DNA of 39,933 nucleotides from Bermanella sp034112345 (GTDB lineage Bacteria; Pseudomonadota; Gammaproteobacteria; Pseudomonadales; Oceanobacteraceae). The stretch covers positions 1-39,933 of the forward strand of contig JAWUVN010000026.1 in the NCBI GenBank assembly GCA_034112345.1, in the 5' to 3' direction. A model generated the notes under the pieces. It was given only the letters and a program-made list of their open reading frames with translations. It was not told the origin of the DNA and did no database searches. Below, one piece after another: positions 1-9,618 of this stretch (positions are counted from its first letter, which is position 1; each line of letters starts with the position of its first letter). A program made the position numbers and the translations under genes.

Positions 1-2636
1 TGTTCAATAGCGTCTGATTCATGATCAGTGCTCTTAAACCAATCAATTGATCTGTCAAAATCTTTAAATGTACCGGCCACCCTAGGGTCTCGATAACTAT
101 AAAACTTAAATGCTCCATTAGCGCTATCCTGACTGGCGCCACCACCATAGGCCCCGCCCTGCTCTCGAATAGCGGTATGTAAAAATCCATTCTTTAATAC
201 TCCAGCTAAAATACTGAGTGCTGGAGCATCAGCATGATTAGGTCCAACAGTTGGATAAACCTTAGAGCAAAAATTAGACTGCCCAGGTACAACCCAAGCT
301 TGCTTCACTTTTGAACTGTGTGCAGCCAATACAAGAGTACCTTCACTTGCCCCTACATCTTTCTTCCACTCTGTATTAAGTATGTGCTTTAAATCGCTAA
401 GATTGCTTTTATCTGACACAGCTAGATACTCGGATTTAGCCGCGTTAATTTTTTTGTATAAGCACTGTAGTTTTTCGCAAAGCTCATTTAACTTTGTACT
501 ATCTTCACTATCGCGAACCATCTCACGTAAACGTAGTAAAGCTGGCAAGCCTGATACTCTATCTGACAAATTTGAAACAGCTGAAATACCTGATGACGCA
601 ATACTCATCGCAAGACTATGACCCTGACCAGAAATTGACTGCTCTTTACGACTTAAACTTTGGGCTAATAAATCTTTAATACGAGCGGAATTTATAAAGT
701 TTGCCGTTAGCAATGTATCTTCAATCAAAGAAATGAACGCTTTATGCTTACGACTCAGCGCCTTACCCGAAAGAGTCCAGTACGCAATTACGTTCTTGCT
801 ATCTGTAATATCTTCTCTAATAGTTGAAAATGCCGAAATACCGCCAACATCTAAAGATTGCCTATGCTGAACTTCCATGTAATCAGAATTATTTAAGCCA
901 ACTTCGGTCAAATAACTGGTGATCATAGGCAATAGCAATAACTCATCAGCCGATAAATTAGGCAACCTTTTTACTACTTGAAAATAACTAACGCCATTTG
1001 TACCCTGTTCGAAACACTCAACATTTTGTGCGTTCAATATCTCGAAGTATTCTCCTGTTGGCACATGCAACGAATCAGAAACATCTTCAAGACCAACTTT
1101 TGGCAATATTGATTCATCATCTTTCTGGAGTTGTCGTTCTTTAAGCTCTACGCCCTGAGTGACAATTCTCTTGACGTCAGAGTCTGTCAAGTTATCTCTG
1201 ATTGCTTTTAATGCATCTTGTTCCGCATTAAGTTTATTTTTTTCTAAATTAAGATCCGGTTTAAAAGTCAGCGTTACACGGTGGTTATTGTTAATTAGAT
1301 ATTTTTCAATCAATCCTTTTACGAAACCTTTCTGACCAGCCTTTTCTCTTAAGCGATCAAGCTCTGGATCTAAATCCAGCAAAGCAACCGGGTCGCTATG
1401 ATGCGTACATGCCGATATAGCTGATAGGATAATTTGAAGACCAAATGGATAACCATCACCACCAACCTCTCTTTGGCTTAACTCTAATTGATGCAGCACA
1501 GATTCAACTTGCTCCTCACTTACACCGTCAATACATACTTGCTTTAGTGTATTAAGAATCAATTCTTCAACGTCATCTCGATTGACAGCCTCACTACCTT
1601 CGATACCACAAACAAAACACATTTCCTTATTCGTATCTTCTAAGCCACATAGTGGGCTTGGGGCTAAACCAAGATCTGAAGTTTCCAGTGCATGCCTTAA
1701 AGGTGAGCTACTGTTTTCCAGTAACAAGCTGGATAAAAAGTGAGCTTCCAACTGTTCCTCTAGATTAATACTCTGCCCTAACAACCAACCCATAACATGA
1801 TGAGTTTGCTTATCTGGTTGATTAAACGCATAACTCTCTTCAACCCTTATTGGTGAGAAGTATCGTTTTTCATCTCTTACTTGAATCTTGTTATTTGATT
1901 TTTCAAATTGATCTAGGTATTCGGAAAATTTATCATGATGCTCGGACGCAGGTATATCGCCATAGGTCATGATAATTGAGTTGCTTGGGTGATAGTGCTT
2001 TGAATAAAAATCTTTAAGCTCATCGTAACTTAAATCAAGGATGGCCTCAGGATCTCCACCACTATTAAAGTGGTAGGTATTGGTAGGATACAAATATTTA
2101 GTAAGGGTTTGCCATAGCTGACTAGGCACACTGCTCATCGCACCTTTCATTTCATTGTAAACGACACCTTTATGCATCAGGTTGCTTTCAGGGTTTGCTG
2201 GATCTTCAAACTCTAATCGGTGCCCTTCCTGAAGGAAGTCTTGCTCATTTAATGACGCATAAAACACAGCATCTAGATAAACTGATAGCAAGTTATTGAA
2301 GTCTTTTTTATTTTTTGAAGCAAACGGATAAGCGGTCCAATCACTAGATGTGAACGCATTCATGAATGTATTTAAAGATCGACGAATCATCATGAAAAAC
2401 GGATCTCTTACTGGGTAGTTTTTACTGCCACAAAGTGCGGTATGCTCCAGTATGTGTGCAACGCCAGTAGAATCCATTGGCATGGTTCTTAAGGCGACAA
2501 GAAATACGTTTTCATCATTTTCACTGGCCAAGTGGTAATGCTTAGCGCCAGTTTGAATGTGATCGTATTCCTCAACAACCACATTTAAAGAATCTATTTT
2601 TTGTGTGCGAACCAGTTTAAAACTTGAATGAGCCAT
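1..2636 (-). CDS. M16C insulinase-family zinc metalloprotease (PreP-like), C-terminus cut by window edge
   Basis: The minus-strand frame opening at 2636 stays open to base 1 (about 878 codons), so the last part of a roughly 970-residue protein is missing. The start is ATG with AGGG about 6 bases upstream. Residues 61-65 read HILEH, the inverted HxxEH zinc motif of M16 peptidases; with Glu162 in NEMKGAMS, the ligands and catalytic Glu fall as His61, Glu64, His65, Glu162. Near the cut end the segment AIREQGGAYGGGAS carries the Arg and Tyr typical of the second, non-catalytic half that helps bind substrate. Family members form a two-halved chamber and degrade short unfolded peptides; no signal peptide is visible, so a cytosolic role is inferred. 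It lies downstream of a chemotaxis gene, separated by a terminator, so it is probably transcribed alone. Confidence 0.88.
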   Translation of the reverse strand, partial: MAHSSFKLVRTQKIDSLNVVVEEYDHIQTGAKHYHLASENDENVFLVALRTMPMDSTGVAHILEHTALCGSKNYPVRDPFFMMIRRSLNTFMNAFTSSDWTAYPFASKNKKDFNNLLSVYLDAVFYASLNEQDFLQEGHRLEFEDPANPESNLMHKGVVYNEMKGAMSSVPSQLWQTLTKYLYPTNTYHFNSGGDPEAILDLSYDELKDFYSKHYHPSNSIIMTYGDIPASEHHDKFSEYLDQFEKSNNKIQVRDEKRYFSPIRVEESYAFNQPDKQTHHVMGWLLGQSINLEEQLEAHFLSSLLLENSSSPLRHALETSDLGLAPSPLCGLEDTNKEMCFVCGIEGSEAVNRDDVEELILNTLKQVCIDGVSEEQVESVLHQLELSQREVGGDGYPFGLQIILSAISACTHHSDPVALLDLDPELDRLREKAGQKGFVKGLIEKYLINNNHRVTLTFKPDLNLEKNKLNAEQDALKAIRDNLTDSDVKRIVTQGVELKERQLQKDDESILPKVGLEDVSDSLHVPTGEYFEILNAQNVECFEQGTNGVSYFQVVKRLPNLSADELLLLPMITSYLTEVGLNNSDYMEVQHRQSLDVGGISAFSTIREDITDSKNVIAYWTLSGKALSRKHKAFISLIEDTLLTANFINSARIKDLLAQSLSRKEQSISGQGHSLAMSIASSGISAVSNLSDRVSGLPALLRLREMVRDSEDSTKLNELCEKLQCLYKKINAAKSEYLAVSDKSNLSDLKHILNTEWKKDVGASEGTLVLAAHSSKVKQAWVVPGQSNFCSKVYPTVGPNHADAPALSILAGVLKNGFLHTAIREQGGAYGGGASQDSANGAFKFYSYRDPRVAGTFKDFDRSIDWFKSTDHESDAIE

Positions 2637-2813
2637 TAGTGCCCTAACCTTAGTTGGTCTTGCAAATGTATGGTAACAAGAATACCTTAAATCGAGCTGA
2701 ATGAGAGCCATTTACAACAAAAATCAGGGCTATACCAGTAAATTTCATATAAGTGATCAAAAAAAGAACTGGTTTAGATGCCTATTAATTATTATTAAGG
2801 TATAAAAATGAAA

Positions 2814-2845
2814 AAACCCCTTTCATTAATATGAAAAGGGTTTTG
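2814..2845 (-). terminator. Rho-independent terminator after the MCP gene
   Basis: The arms AAAACCCCTTTCAT and ATGAAAAGGGTTTT pair with one mismatch around a short TA-rich loop. The hairpin lies about 30 bases past the MCP stop on the minus strand, and A/T runs on both sides would allow termination in either direction. It separates the MCP gene from the M16 peptidase gene. Confidence 0.75.
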
Positions 2846-2872
2846 AAATCGTTTAACAATTGTCTTACAGGG

Positions 2873-4492
2873 CTAAACCTTGAATTGACCTGTAATCTTT
2901 CTTAAATTCGCCGATATTGCTAGCAAGGATTCACTTGCTGCCTCAACCTCATGAACATTTTTAACCGCTGCATCGGCGTTTGCTCGTATACCATCCACAT
3001 TGGTCTTGATGTCGTTACTTACTTTTTCTTGTTCTCCGGTGGCAGATGCTATTTCGGTATTCATTTCTGTAATAGAACCAACTTTCTCAGTAATAGTTGC
3101 AAGTGAAGCATCTGTTTTAGCGGCCTGCTCAACACTGGCCTTAGCTTGCTCCTGACTATGAGACATTACTTCTGCGGCACTTCTAGCCGCTGTTTGCAGT
3201 TCTTCAATAACACGTTGAATTTCTTGTGTAGAGTCCTGTGTTCTTGAAGCGAGTGTTCGAACCTCATCAGCCACAACAGCAAAGCCTCTGCCTTGTTCGC
3301 CAGCTCGAGCAGCCTCAATGGCTGCGTTCAATGCTAGAAGGTTTGTTTGCTCGGCAATGCCTTTAATAACATCGAGGATAGTACCCACATTCTCGGTATC
3401 GGACTCTAGCTTACCAATAACCTTGGCAGCACGCTCGACCTCGCTAGCAAGATCATTAATAGACTCAACCGATTGAGTAACAACACTTCTACCTGCTTTT
3501 GCTTCTGCATCCGCTTCTTTAGCGGCATCGGCAGCACTCGAAGCGTTTTGAGCCACGTTTTGTACGCTACTAAACATCTCATCTACGGATCGAGTTACCT
3601 CATCTGTTGCTTTACTCTGCTGATCTGTAATCTCACTTGTTTTAGTTGTCATCACGCCTAAATCATCTGAGACGGCTGCAAGCGGAGCGATGGAATTAAC
3701 AACTTCATTAATGCTCTCATGTAATTTATCCATAAAGAGGTTAAACCAATGAATCAGGTCTCCAATTTCATCTTTACTATCTTGGGTGATACGCTTGGTT
3801 AAATCACCCTCTCCTTGCGCAATATCCTTCAAAGAAACAAGCATGGTGTTCAGATTGCGGGTTATCAGTATTACGATGCTAGCACTGATTAAAATAATCG
3901 TTAGGATTGCCACAACACTTAAAGTTAGACTTGTTACCAGTGCTTGATTAGTTGCTTCATTAGACTCTGATACAGTTTCAGAGAAAGCTTTAAGTGAAGT
4001 TTCATTGAACTCACCAAGACGACGCTTCGTTTTTGTCAGTGTCTCATTCATTTTCTGAACAAGCGTGGGCATTTCAGATGGATCTAAGTCACCATTAACC
4101 ATTCCTTCTGATAACCTTAGCGCTACCGAAAAATAGCTATTCGCAACAGTCTTAGTCTCATCTAAAGACACTTTCTTTGCAGGCCAAAGTACTTCCTGCT
4201 CATCAATTTTAGCGATCAACTGTTTGTAAGTACTCTTAGCTACGTCTACCAAATCGGACTCACCAGTACTGACGGCCGTATTCAGTAATTCTTCAACGCG
4301 ATTAATTCGAACGATATTTTCCCGGCTAGACTGCACAACCGGAAAATACAGGTCTTGGATTTGGGCTAATCGCTCTGTATTTTCACTGTTAATTTTAGTA
4401 TTAACGGCAAGAGTGGCAATAAAGCCAATTACTGCAATTGCTGGTATGACCAGTATTTTTACTTTAATGGAAAAACGACTTAAAAAATTCAT
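2873..4492 (-). CDS. methyl-accepting chemotaxis protein
   Basis: 539 residues with classical transmembrane receptor layout. TM1 is about residues 11-30, followed by a periplasmic region of about 155 residues rich in helix-forming sequence (four-helix-bundle type), TM2 about 186-211, HAMP about 212-264, then a long coiled-coil signalling domain. The highly conserved hairpin tip that binds CheA/CheW is at about 380-415 (EQTNLLALNAAIEAARAGEQ and onward to VVADEVRTLA). The C-terminus ends in QFKV and lacks a NWETF-type pentapeptide for CheR/CheB tethering. GAGG sits about 6 bases before the ATG. No other chemotaxis gene is nearby, so this is an orphan receptor; its ligand cannot be told from sequence. 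Confidence 0.96.
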   Translation of the reverse strand: MNFLSRFSIKVKILVIPAIAVIGFIATLAVNTKINSENTERLAQIQDLYFPVVQSSRENIVRINRVEELLNTAVSTGESDLVDVAKSTYKQLIAKIDEQEVLWPAKKVSLDETKTVANSYFSVALRLSEGMVNGDLDPSEMPTLVQKMNETLTKTKRRLGEFNETSLKAFSETVSESNEATNQALVTSLTLSVVAILTIILISASIVILITRNLNTMLVSLKDIAQGEGDLTKRITQDSKDEIGDLIHWFNLFMDKLHESINEVVNSIAPLAAVSDDLGVMTTKTSEITDQQSKATDEVTRSVDEMFSSVQNVAQNASSAADAAKEADAEAKAGRSVVTQSVESINDLASEVERAAKVIGKLESDTENVGTILDVIKGIAEQTNLLALNAAIEAARAGEQGRGFAVVADEVRTLASRTQDSTQEIQRVIEELQTAARSAAEVMSHSQEQAKASVEQAAKTDASLATITEKVGSITEMNTEIASATGEQEKVSNDIKTNVDGIRANADAAVKNVHEVEAASESLLAISANLRKITGQFKV

Positions 4493-4508
4493 GAGTGCCT
4501 CGACTACT

Positions 4509-4550
4509 TAATCTTTCCCTGTGCTTAATAGTAAGCATAGACAAAGATTA
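4509..4550. repeat. nested inverted repeat between cysG and the MCP gene
   Basis: Outer arms TAATCTTT (4509-4516) and AAAGATTA (4543-4550) and inner arms TGCTTA (4522-4527) and TAAGCA (4532-4537) are perfect complements, separated by symmetric 5-base internal segments and a 4-base loop. It lies 17 bases upstream of the MCP start and downstream of cysG, both minus strand. No T-run follows, so it is not a typical terminator. An operator or leader hairpin for the MCP gene is possible. Confidence 0.6.
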
Positions 4551-4578
4551 GCCAAGGTCTAACTCAAAATTGGAATGT

Positions 4579-5973
4579 TTATTGATTGGCCGGATTAAAC
4601 CATTTTAACTTCCCATGAAGTCCGACAACCTGACCCACAATAATAAGTGTTGGTGCAGACACAGGATTGGCATTTAACGTTTCAACCATTGAATCTAGTG
4701 TTGCAATAACAACCTTTTGATCCCTTGTTGTGCCTTTCTGAATTAATGCGATTGGTGTATCTGGACTCATGCCGTGAGCCACTAGTTGCTCACATATTAT
4801 AGGAAGCCCCATAAGACCCATATAAAATACGACAGTCTGATTGGCTGACGCCAACTCTGACCAGGGCAAATCTGTCGTCCCATCTTTTAGGTGACCGGTT
4901 ATGAAGCGCACAGATTGAGCGTAATCCCTATGCGTCAAAGGTATGCCCGAATAACTAGAACACCCTGCTGCCGCAGTGATTCCAGGTACAACCTGAAATG
5001 GCACACCTGCCTCTGTTAGCTCTTCAATCTCCTCACCACCACGGCCAAATATAAAAGGATCTCCGCCTTTCAGCCTAAGAACTCGCTTACCTTGCTTGGC
5101 AAATTTAACCAGCAAATCATTTATGCCATCTTGTGGAACCGCATGATCCGATCGCGCCTTACCAACATAAACCATATCAGCATCACGCCTACATAAGTCT
5201 AATATCCCCTGGCTTACCAATCTATCGTGTAAAACCACATCTGCCTGCTGCATAAGTCTTAACGCCTTAAATGTCAGTAAATCTGGGTCGCCGGTGACAG
5301 CACCTACCAGATAAACTTCACCCAACTCGCGCTTGTGCTGCTTTTTAGAATTCAGCTCTTCCAACAGCAATTCTTCAGCTTCTTTTTCCTTACCGGCAAA
5401 CACAAGGTCCGCAACCATACCTCCCAATATTCTTTCCCAAAAGCCTCTTCGAAGATTTATGTGGTTAAATTTACGCTTAACTTCATTACGATATTTCTCT
5501 GCAAGCAACGATAGTCGACCATAAGAAGCAGGGATCACGCTTTCCAATTTTGCTCTAAGCAACCTAGCTAATACAGGAGAGCTACCTCCAGAACTTACCG
5601 CTGCAATTATTGGAGAGCGATCAACAATAGCAGGGAAAATAAATGAACATAGAGCAGGATTGTCCACAACATTAATCGGAATATTTATAGCTTTAGAATC
5701 ATTAGAAACTTGAACATTAACACCTGAGTTGTCGGTAGCAGCTATTACCAAAGCAAAGGTATCATTCACATTGCCATTATAATCTTGCTCTAAATAATGA
5801 CCATTATTACTGACTACCAAGTCTTTAAGATCACTCGAAATGTCTTTGGACACGACGGTTAATACAGCACCGGCCTTTTGCAGAAGCCTAGCTTTACGCA
5901 AAGCGACTGCACCACCACCAATAATCAGTACAGGCTTTTTCTTGAGATCAAAAAATAACGGTAAGAATTCCAT
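4579..5973 (-). CDS. cysG: siroheme synthase, trifunctional CysG
   Basis: 464 residues, full length against about 457 in enterobacteria. It makes siroheme, the cofactor of sulfite and nitrite reductases, from uroporphyrinogen III. The N-terminal CysG-B half (about 1-113, IIGGGAVALRKARLL) is the NAD-dependent precorrin-2 dehydrogenase/ferrochelatase, with Asp104 and Ser128 at the expected places. The C-terminal CysG-A half (about 217-460) is the SAM-dependent methyltransferase, with Asp250, Lys272 and Met385 matching the known active-site Asp, Lys and Met, plus RLKGGDPFIFGRGGEE and PGITAA. The SAM-loop segment usually read as GAGPGD is GAVTGD here (224-229). The start ATG shares one base with the serS stop (TAATG), indicating translational coupling. 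Confidence 0.97.
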   Translation of the reverse strand: MEFLPLFFDLKKKPVLIIGGGAVALRKARLLQKAGAVLTVVSKDISSDLKDLVVSNNGHYLEQDYNGNVNDTFALVIAATDNSGVNVQVSNDSKAINIPINVVDNPALCSFIFPAIVDRSPIIAAVSSGGSSPVLARLLRAKLESVIPASYGRLSLLAEKYRNEVKRKFNHINLRRGFWERILGGMVADLVFAGKEKEAEELLLEELNSKKQHKRELGEVYLVGAVTGDPDLLTFKALRLMQQADVVLHDRLVSQGILDLCRRDADMVYVGKARSDHAVPQDGINDLLVKFAKQGKRVLRLKGGDPFIFGRGGEEIEELTEAGVPFQVVPGITAAAGCSSYSGIPLTHRDYAQSVRFITGHLKDGTTDLPWSELASANQTVVFYMGLMGLPIICEQLVAHGMSPDTPIALIQKGTTRDQKVVIATLDSMVETLNANPVSAPTLIIVGQVVGLHGKLKWFNPANQ

Positions 5974-7253
5974 TAACCCAGGTATTCCAAGTTATTCATG
6001 TAGGGCTTCAATACTTCTGGCACCTTAATTCTGCCATCTTCTTGCTGATAATTTTCCATTACCGCAACAAGTGTACGACCTACTGCTAAGCCTGACCCAT
6101 TAATGGTGTGCAATAGTTCTGGCTTACCCGTCTCTGGATTTCTCCAACGCGCTTGCATGCGGCGAGCCTGATAATCCCTAAAGCTACTACAAGAGGATAT
6201 TTCACGGAATTTTTGTTGGCCCGGCAGCCATACCTCCAAGTCATAGGTAATAGCTGCAGAGAATCCTAGATCGCCACCGCACAACTTAACCATACGATAT
6301 GGCAGTTCTAACTTTTGAAGTATGGATTCGGCGTGAGATGTTAGCTCTTCAAGTGCCGCATCACTTTTCGATGGCTCAACCATCTGTACCATTTCAACTT
6401 TTTCAAACTGGTGTTGACGAATCATGCCACGAGTATCTCTACCATAACTGCCCGCTTCACTTCGAAAGCATGGAGTATGGCAAGCAAACTTCATCGGAAG
6501 CTTTGAATGATCGACTATTTCATCGCGCACTAAGTTGGTAACCGGCACTTCAGCAGTTGGAATCAAATAATAAGTAGTGTCATTGAATGGGATTTTAAAT
6601 AGATCTTCTTCAAACTTTGGAAGCTGACCCGTTCCCTTCAAAGATTCTGCATTCACTAAATACGGCACATAAACTTCATTGTAGCCATGTTCATCTGTAT
6701 GGGTATTTAGCATAAGTTGAATGAGTGCACGATGCATGCGAGCAAGCTGCCCCTGCATAACCGCAAATCGAGAACCTGTGATCTTTGCAGCCAATTCAAA
6801 GTTAAGCTCTCCAATAACCTGACCAAGGTCCACATGATCTTTAGGTTCAAAGTCTAATTGTGCCGGCTCACCCCATGTGCGAACTTCTACATTATCATCT
6901 TCGCTTTTACCTTCTGGCACAGACTCGTCAGGAATGTTTGGCATAGACATAAGTAAATTAGTAATGCTTTCTTGAACAGACTTTGCCTGATCAACCGCTT
7001 CCTTTAGTTGAGCGTCAATACCTGACATTACTTGTGCTTTAGCTTCTTCAGGGCTCATTCCGCCCTTAATTAGCATGCCAATTTCTTTGGATGCTTTTTT
7101 CTTCTCGGCCTGAAGATTTTGAGCTGTCACATCTGCATTTTTACGTTGAGCATCTAACGCAACGAACTCGCTAACATCAAACTCATAACCCTTAACTTTT
7201 AACGCTAAAGCAACTTGCTCTGGGTTTTCACGAACTTTACGAATATCCAGCAT
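5973..7253 (-). CDS. serS: seryl-tRNA synthetase
   Basis: Class II synthetase that charges tRNA-Ser and also supplies Ser-tRNA for selenocysteine where present. I start it at ATG 7253 (MLDIRKVRENPEQ, 426 residues), as in homologues, rather than at an in-frame TTG four codons upstream; GGAA lies 6 bases before this ATG. The first 110 residues form the tRNA-binding antiparallel coiled coil (Lys/Glu/Ala-rich). Class II motif 2 appears as FRSEAGSYGRDTRGMIR followed by QHQFEKVEM, and motif 3 as GSGLAVGRTLVAVMEN. The start follows the crcB stop by one base and its stop overlaps the cysG start, so it sits inside an operon. Confidence 0.98.
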   Translation of the reverse strand: MLDIRKVRENPEQVALALKVKGYEFDVSEFVALDAQRKNADVTAQNLQAEKKKASKEIGMLIKGGMSPEEAKAQVMSGIDAQLKEAVDQAKSVQESITNLLMSMPNIPDESVPEGKSEDDNVEVRTWGEPAQLDFEPKDHVDLGQVIGELNFELAAKITGSRFAVMQGQLARMHRALIQLMLNTHTDEHGYNEVYVPYLVNAESLKGTGQLPKFEEDLFKIPFNDTTYYLIPTAEVPVTNLVRDEIVDHSKLPMKFACHTPCFRSEAGSYGRDTRGMIRQHQFEKVEMVQMVEPSKSDAALEELTSHAESILQKLELPYRMVKLCGGDLGFSAAITYDLEVWLPGQQKFREISSCSSFRDYQARRMQARWRNPETGKPELLHTINGSGLAVGRTLVAVMENYQQEDGRIKVPEVLKPYMNNLEYLG

Positions 7254-7254
7254 T

Positions 7255-7638
7255 CTAATTTCCAAATAAAATAATTTTGGTCAAATACCAACCTGAAAAA
7301 CAAGCCAACACCGAACCAATAACACTAATCACAAAATACAAAATAGCCGTACTAACCTGACCATTTTGCAGTAAATTTAATCCATCTAAGGAAAAAGTAG
7401 AAAACGTTGTGAGGGCACCCAAAAAACCCACCATCACAAACTCCCTCCAGTAACCTGGCATTTTTAAGTGCTCGATAATCAATACAGCGCAAACACCCAT
7501 AACAAACGAGCCAATTACATTCACTGCCAAAGTTCCAAATGGAAATCCCACTCCCAGAGCTTTACCAACTTGACTGCTTATTAAAAACCGAGCGAGCGCT
7601 CCCAGTGCGCCACCTAAGGCTACCGCTATATATTCCAC
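7255..7638 (-). CDS. crcB: fluoride ion channel CrcB (Fluc)
   Basis: 127 residues and four predicted membrane helices. The family exports fluoride as a dual-topology dimer in the inner membrane. Family motifs are intact: GGALGALARFLISS at the N-terminus, GTLAVNVIGSFVMGV in the middle with the pore Asn, and GFLGALTTFSTFS with the phenylalanine box. The start is GTG sharing its G with the rarA stop (TAGTG), and its own TAG lies one base before the serS ATG. Because it is embedded in an operon there is no room for a dedicated fluoride riboswitch and I see none, so expression is probably constitutive with its neighbours. Confidence 0.95.
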   Translation of the reverse strand: MEYIAVALGGALGALARFLISSQVGKALGVGFPFGTLAVNVIGSFVMGVCAVLIIEHLKMPGYWREFVMVGFLGALTTFSTFSLDGLNLLQNGQVSTAILYFVISVIGSVLACFSGWYLTKIILFGN

Positions 7639-8972
7639 TAGCCTTCATACCTTTTAACTAAGCTTTGTAGATCTAACGCTTCTAAATGTCGAAGCTTCTC
7701 AGAGATTTTAATTTCCAGCCCTCTATCTGTAGGATGATAAAACGCTTTCCCCGCAATCTCTTGCGGTAAATATCGCTCACCCGCAGCAAAAGCTTCAGGC
7801 TCATCATGGGCATACCGATACTCAGCCCCATACTCTTCTGTTTTCATCAGCTCAGTGGGCGCATTTCTTAGGTGCAGAGGAACATCGTAGCTTGGTGTCG
7901 ATTTTACATAAGCCATGGCTTGGTTGAAAGCATTGTAGACGGCATTGCTTTTAGGAGCACACGCCAAATAGCTAATAGCATGGGCAATTATCAACTCACC
8001 TTCTGGACTACCGAGCCTTTCATAGCTTTGCCAAGCGTTCATCGATATCTCTAAGGCCCTCGGATCTGCGTTGCCAATATCCTCTGAAGCCATGCGAACA
8101 ACACGTCTTGCGATATATAGCGGGTCGCAACCACCATCAATCATTCTGGCAAACCAATATAAGGCCCCGTCAGGGCTGGAGCCCCTTACTGATTTATGCA
8201 GCGCTGAAATTTGCTCGTAAAAGATATCTCCACCTTTATCAAAGCGCCTGACTGATTCTTGCGCAATCTCTTTTACCAGGCCTTCATTTATAACGGGCAG
8301 ATCATCTGCCCTGGCAAGATCTGCCGCCATTTCCATTAAATTAAGTGACTTCCGGGCATCACCATCACTTACCTGGGCAATTAATTGTTTGGCAGCCAGC
8401 TCAATTCTGAGGCCACTGCTTACAAGCTCTTTATCAGACTTGATCGAATAATCCAACAAGGCTTCAATATCAAAAGTTGAAAGCCCTCTAAGCTTATATA
8501 CCCGAGCACGCGACAGTAACGCCGAATTAAGCTCAAAGCTGGGGTTTTCTGTGGTAGCACCTATAAAGATGACAGTGCCATTTTCAACAAATGGCAAAAA
8601 AGCATCTTGCTGAGTTTTATTAAATCGATGCACTTCATCAACAAACAGTAAGGATACTTTTCCTTGCTGCTGATGGTACTTTGCCTTGTCGACACACGCC
8701 CTAATTTCTTTCACTCCATCCATCACTGCCGACAACGCAAGAAATTCAGCACTAGCATAGCTGGCTAGGATTCGTGCAAGTGTCGTTTTACCGACACCAG
8801 GCGGCCCCCAAAATATCATCGAATGTAACTGCCCAGCTTCAATTACTTTACGTAAAGGCTTACCTTCACCTAGTAAATGCGTCTGACCAAAATACCCACC
8901 AAGATCTGCAGGCCTCATTCTTGAGGCAAGCGGCTCGTAAATAGCTTTTTTTTCAAATAAATTAGATTGCAT
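7638..8972 (-). CDS. rarA: replication-associated recombination protein A (AAA+ ATPase, MgsA/WRNIP1 family)
   Basis: 444 residues, full length. The Walker A motif GPPGVGKT is at 56-63, Walker B is LLFVDEVHRFNK, and sensor-1 GATTENPSFELN follows; all resemble clamp-loader subunits. The C-terminal half carries the MgsA-type tetramerisation region, including GGCDPLYIARRVVRMASEDIGNADP split over its conserved helix. The protein acts at stalled replication forks with SSB and RecA. The start ATG overlaps the lolA stop by one base (TAATG). The lolA-rarA-serS order is standard in gammaproteobacteria. Confidence 0.97.
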   Translation of the reverse strand: MQSNLFEKKAIYEPLASRMRPADLGGYFGQTHLLGEGKPLRKVIEAGQLHSMIFWGPPGVGKTTLARILASYASAEFLALSAVMDGVKEIRACVDKAKYHQQQGKVSLLFVDEVHRFNKTQQDAFLPFVENGTVIFIGATTENPSFELNSALLSRARVYKLRGLSTFDIEALLDYSIKSDKELVSSGLRIELAAKQLIAQVSDGDARKSLNLMEMAADLARADDLPVINEGLVKEIAQESVRRFDKGGDIFYEQISALHKSVRGSSPDGALYWFARMIDGGCDPLYIARRVVRMASEDIGNADPRALEISMNAWQSYERLGSPEGELIIAHAISYLACAPKSNAVYNAFNQAMAYVKSTPSYDVPLHLRNAPTELMKTEEYGAEYRYAHDEPEAFAAGERYLPQEIAGKAFYHPTDRGLEIKISEKLRHLEALDLQSLVKRYEG

Positions 8973-9607
8973 TACTGGCTTTTTATTATGTCAGTGCCCT
9001 CTGGCACTATGAACTCATAAGTTTCAGGCGTTATATTGGTTAATTTTTTAACGCCAGATAAAGTGATGACTGTTTTCTGGCCAACTTCATCTTTAATCAC
9101 CATTCGCCTTAATACCTTTTCAGGGTTAAATTCCAATCTTAATCGGTCAAACAACGTATCCGTTCTTTTAGGTATTAAAACGAAGTGATATTCATCTTGC
9201 AGCTTTTCAGAATACACATCGTATTCTTTGGACACATCCTTTGAGTTACCTGAAAGCAATAAAACGGGAGTCGAAGATAAGCGGTTATCGAGCTTTTGAA
9301 TCGTCACCTGCTCTAAGTCTGGATCGTATTGCCACAGCGTACTGCCATTACTCACCAACACCTGCTCATAAGGTGCGTAGCTTTCCCATTTAAACTTATT
9401 GGGCCGAGTTAAAGACAGGCGGCCTTTTTGTGTCTGTAAAAGTGAATTATTACCGTCATGAGTGTGCTGAACATATTCAGCAACAATGTTATCTATACCA
9501 TTTAAAAATGATGTCAATAACTGTGTATCTGGTGAGTCGGCCTCGGATGCAAATGAAGATGTGCAGGCAAATAAAACAGCCAGCGAAGCAAAATAAAAAC
9601 GTTTCAT
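8972..9607 (-). CDS. lolA: outer-membrane lipoprotein carrier protein LolA
   Basis: 211 residues with a clear signal peptide (MKRFYFASLAVLFACTSSFA, cleavage about residue 20). LolA is the periplasmic chaperone that takes lipoproteins released by LolCDE and hands them to LolB. Typical family text includes QTQKGRLSLTRPNKFKWES (substrate-cavity strands) and LWQYDPDLEQVTIQ. AGGA precedes the ATG by about 6 bases. It follows ftsK after 11 bases and overlaps rarA, the usual ftsK-lolA-rarA arrangement. Confidence 0.96.
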   Translation of the reverse strand: MKRFYFASLAVLFACTSSFASEADSPDTQLLTSFLNGIDNIVAEYVQHTHDGNNSLLQTQKGRLSLTRPNKFKWESYAPYEQVLVSNGSTLWQYDPDLEQVTIQKLDNRLSSTPVLLLSGNSKDVSKEYDVYSEKLQDEYHFVLIPKRTDTLFDRLRLEFNPEKVLRRMVIKDEVGQKTVITLSGVKKLTNITPETYEFIVPEGTDIIKSQ

Positions 9608-9618
9608 ATTATTCCTAA

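Noticed and set aside
7618..7700. Fluoride riboswitch upstream of crcB
   Set aside because: The crcB start overlaps the rarA stop, so the upstream sequence is coding and no riboswitch structure is apparent.
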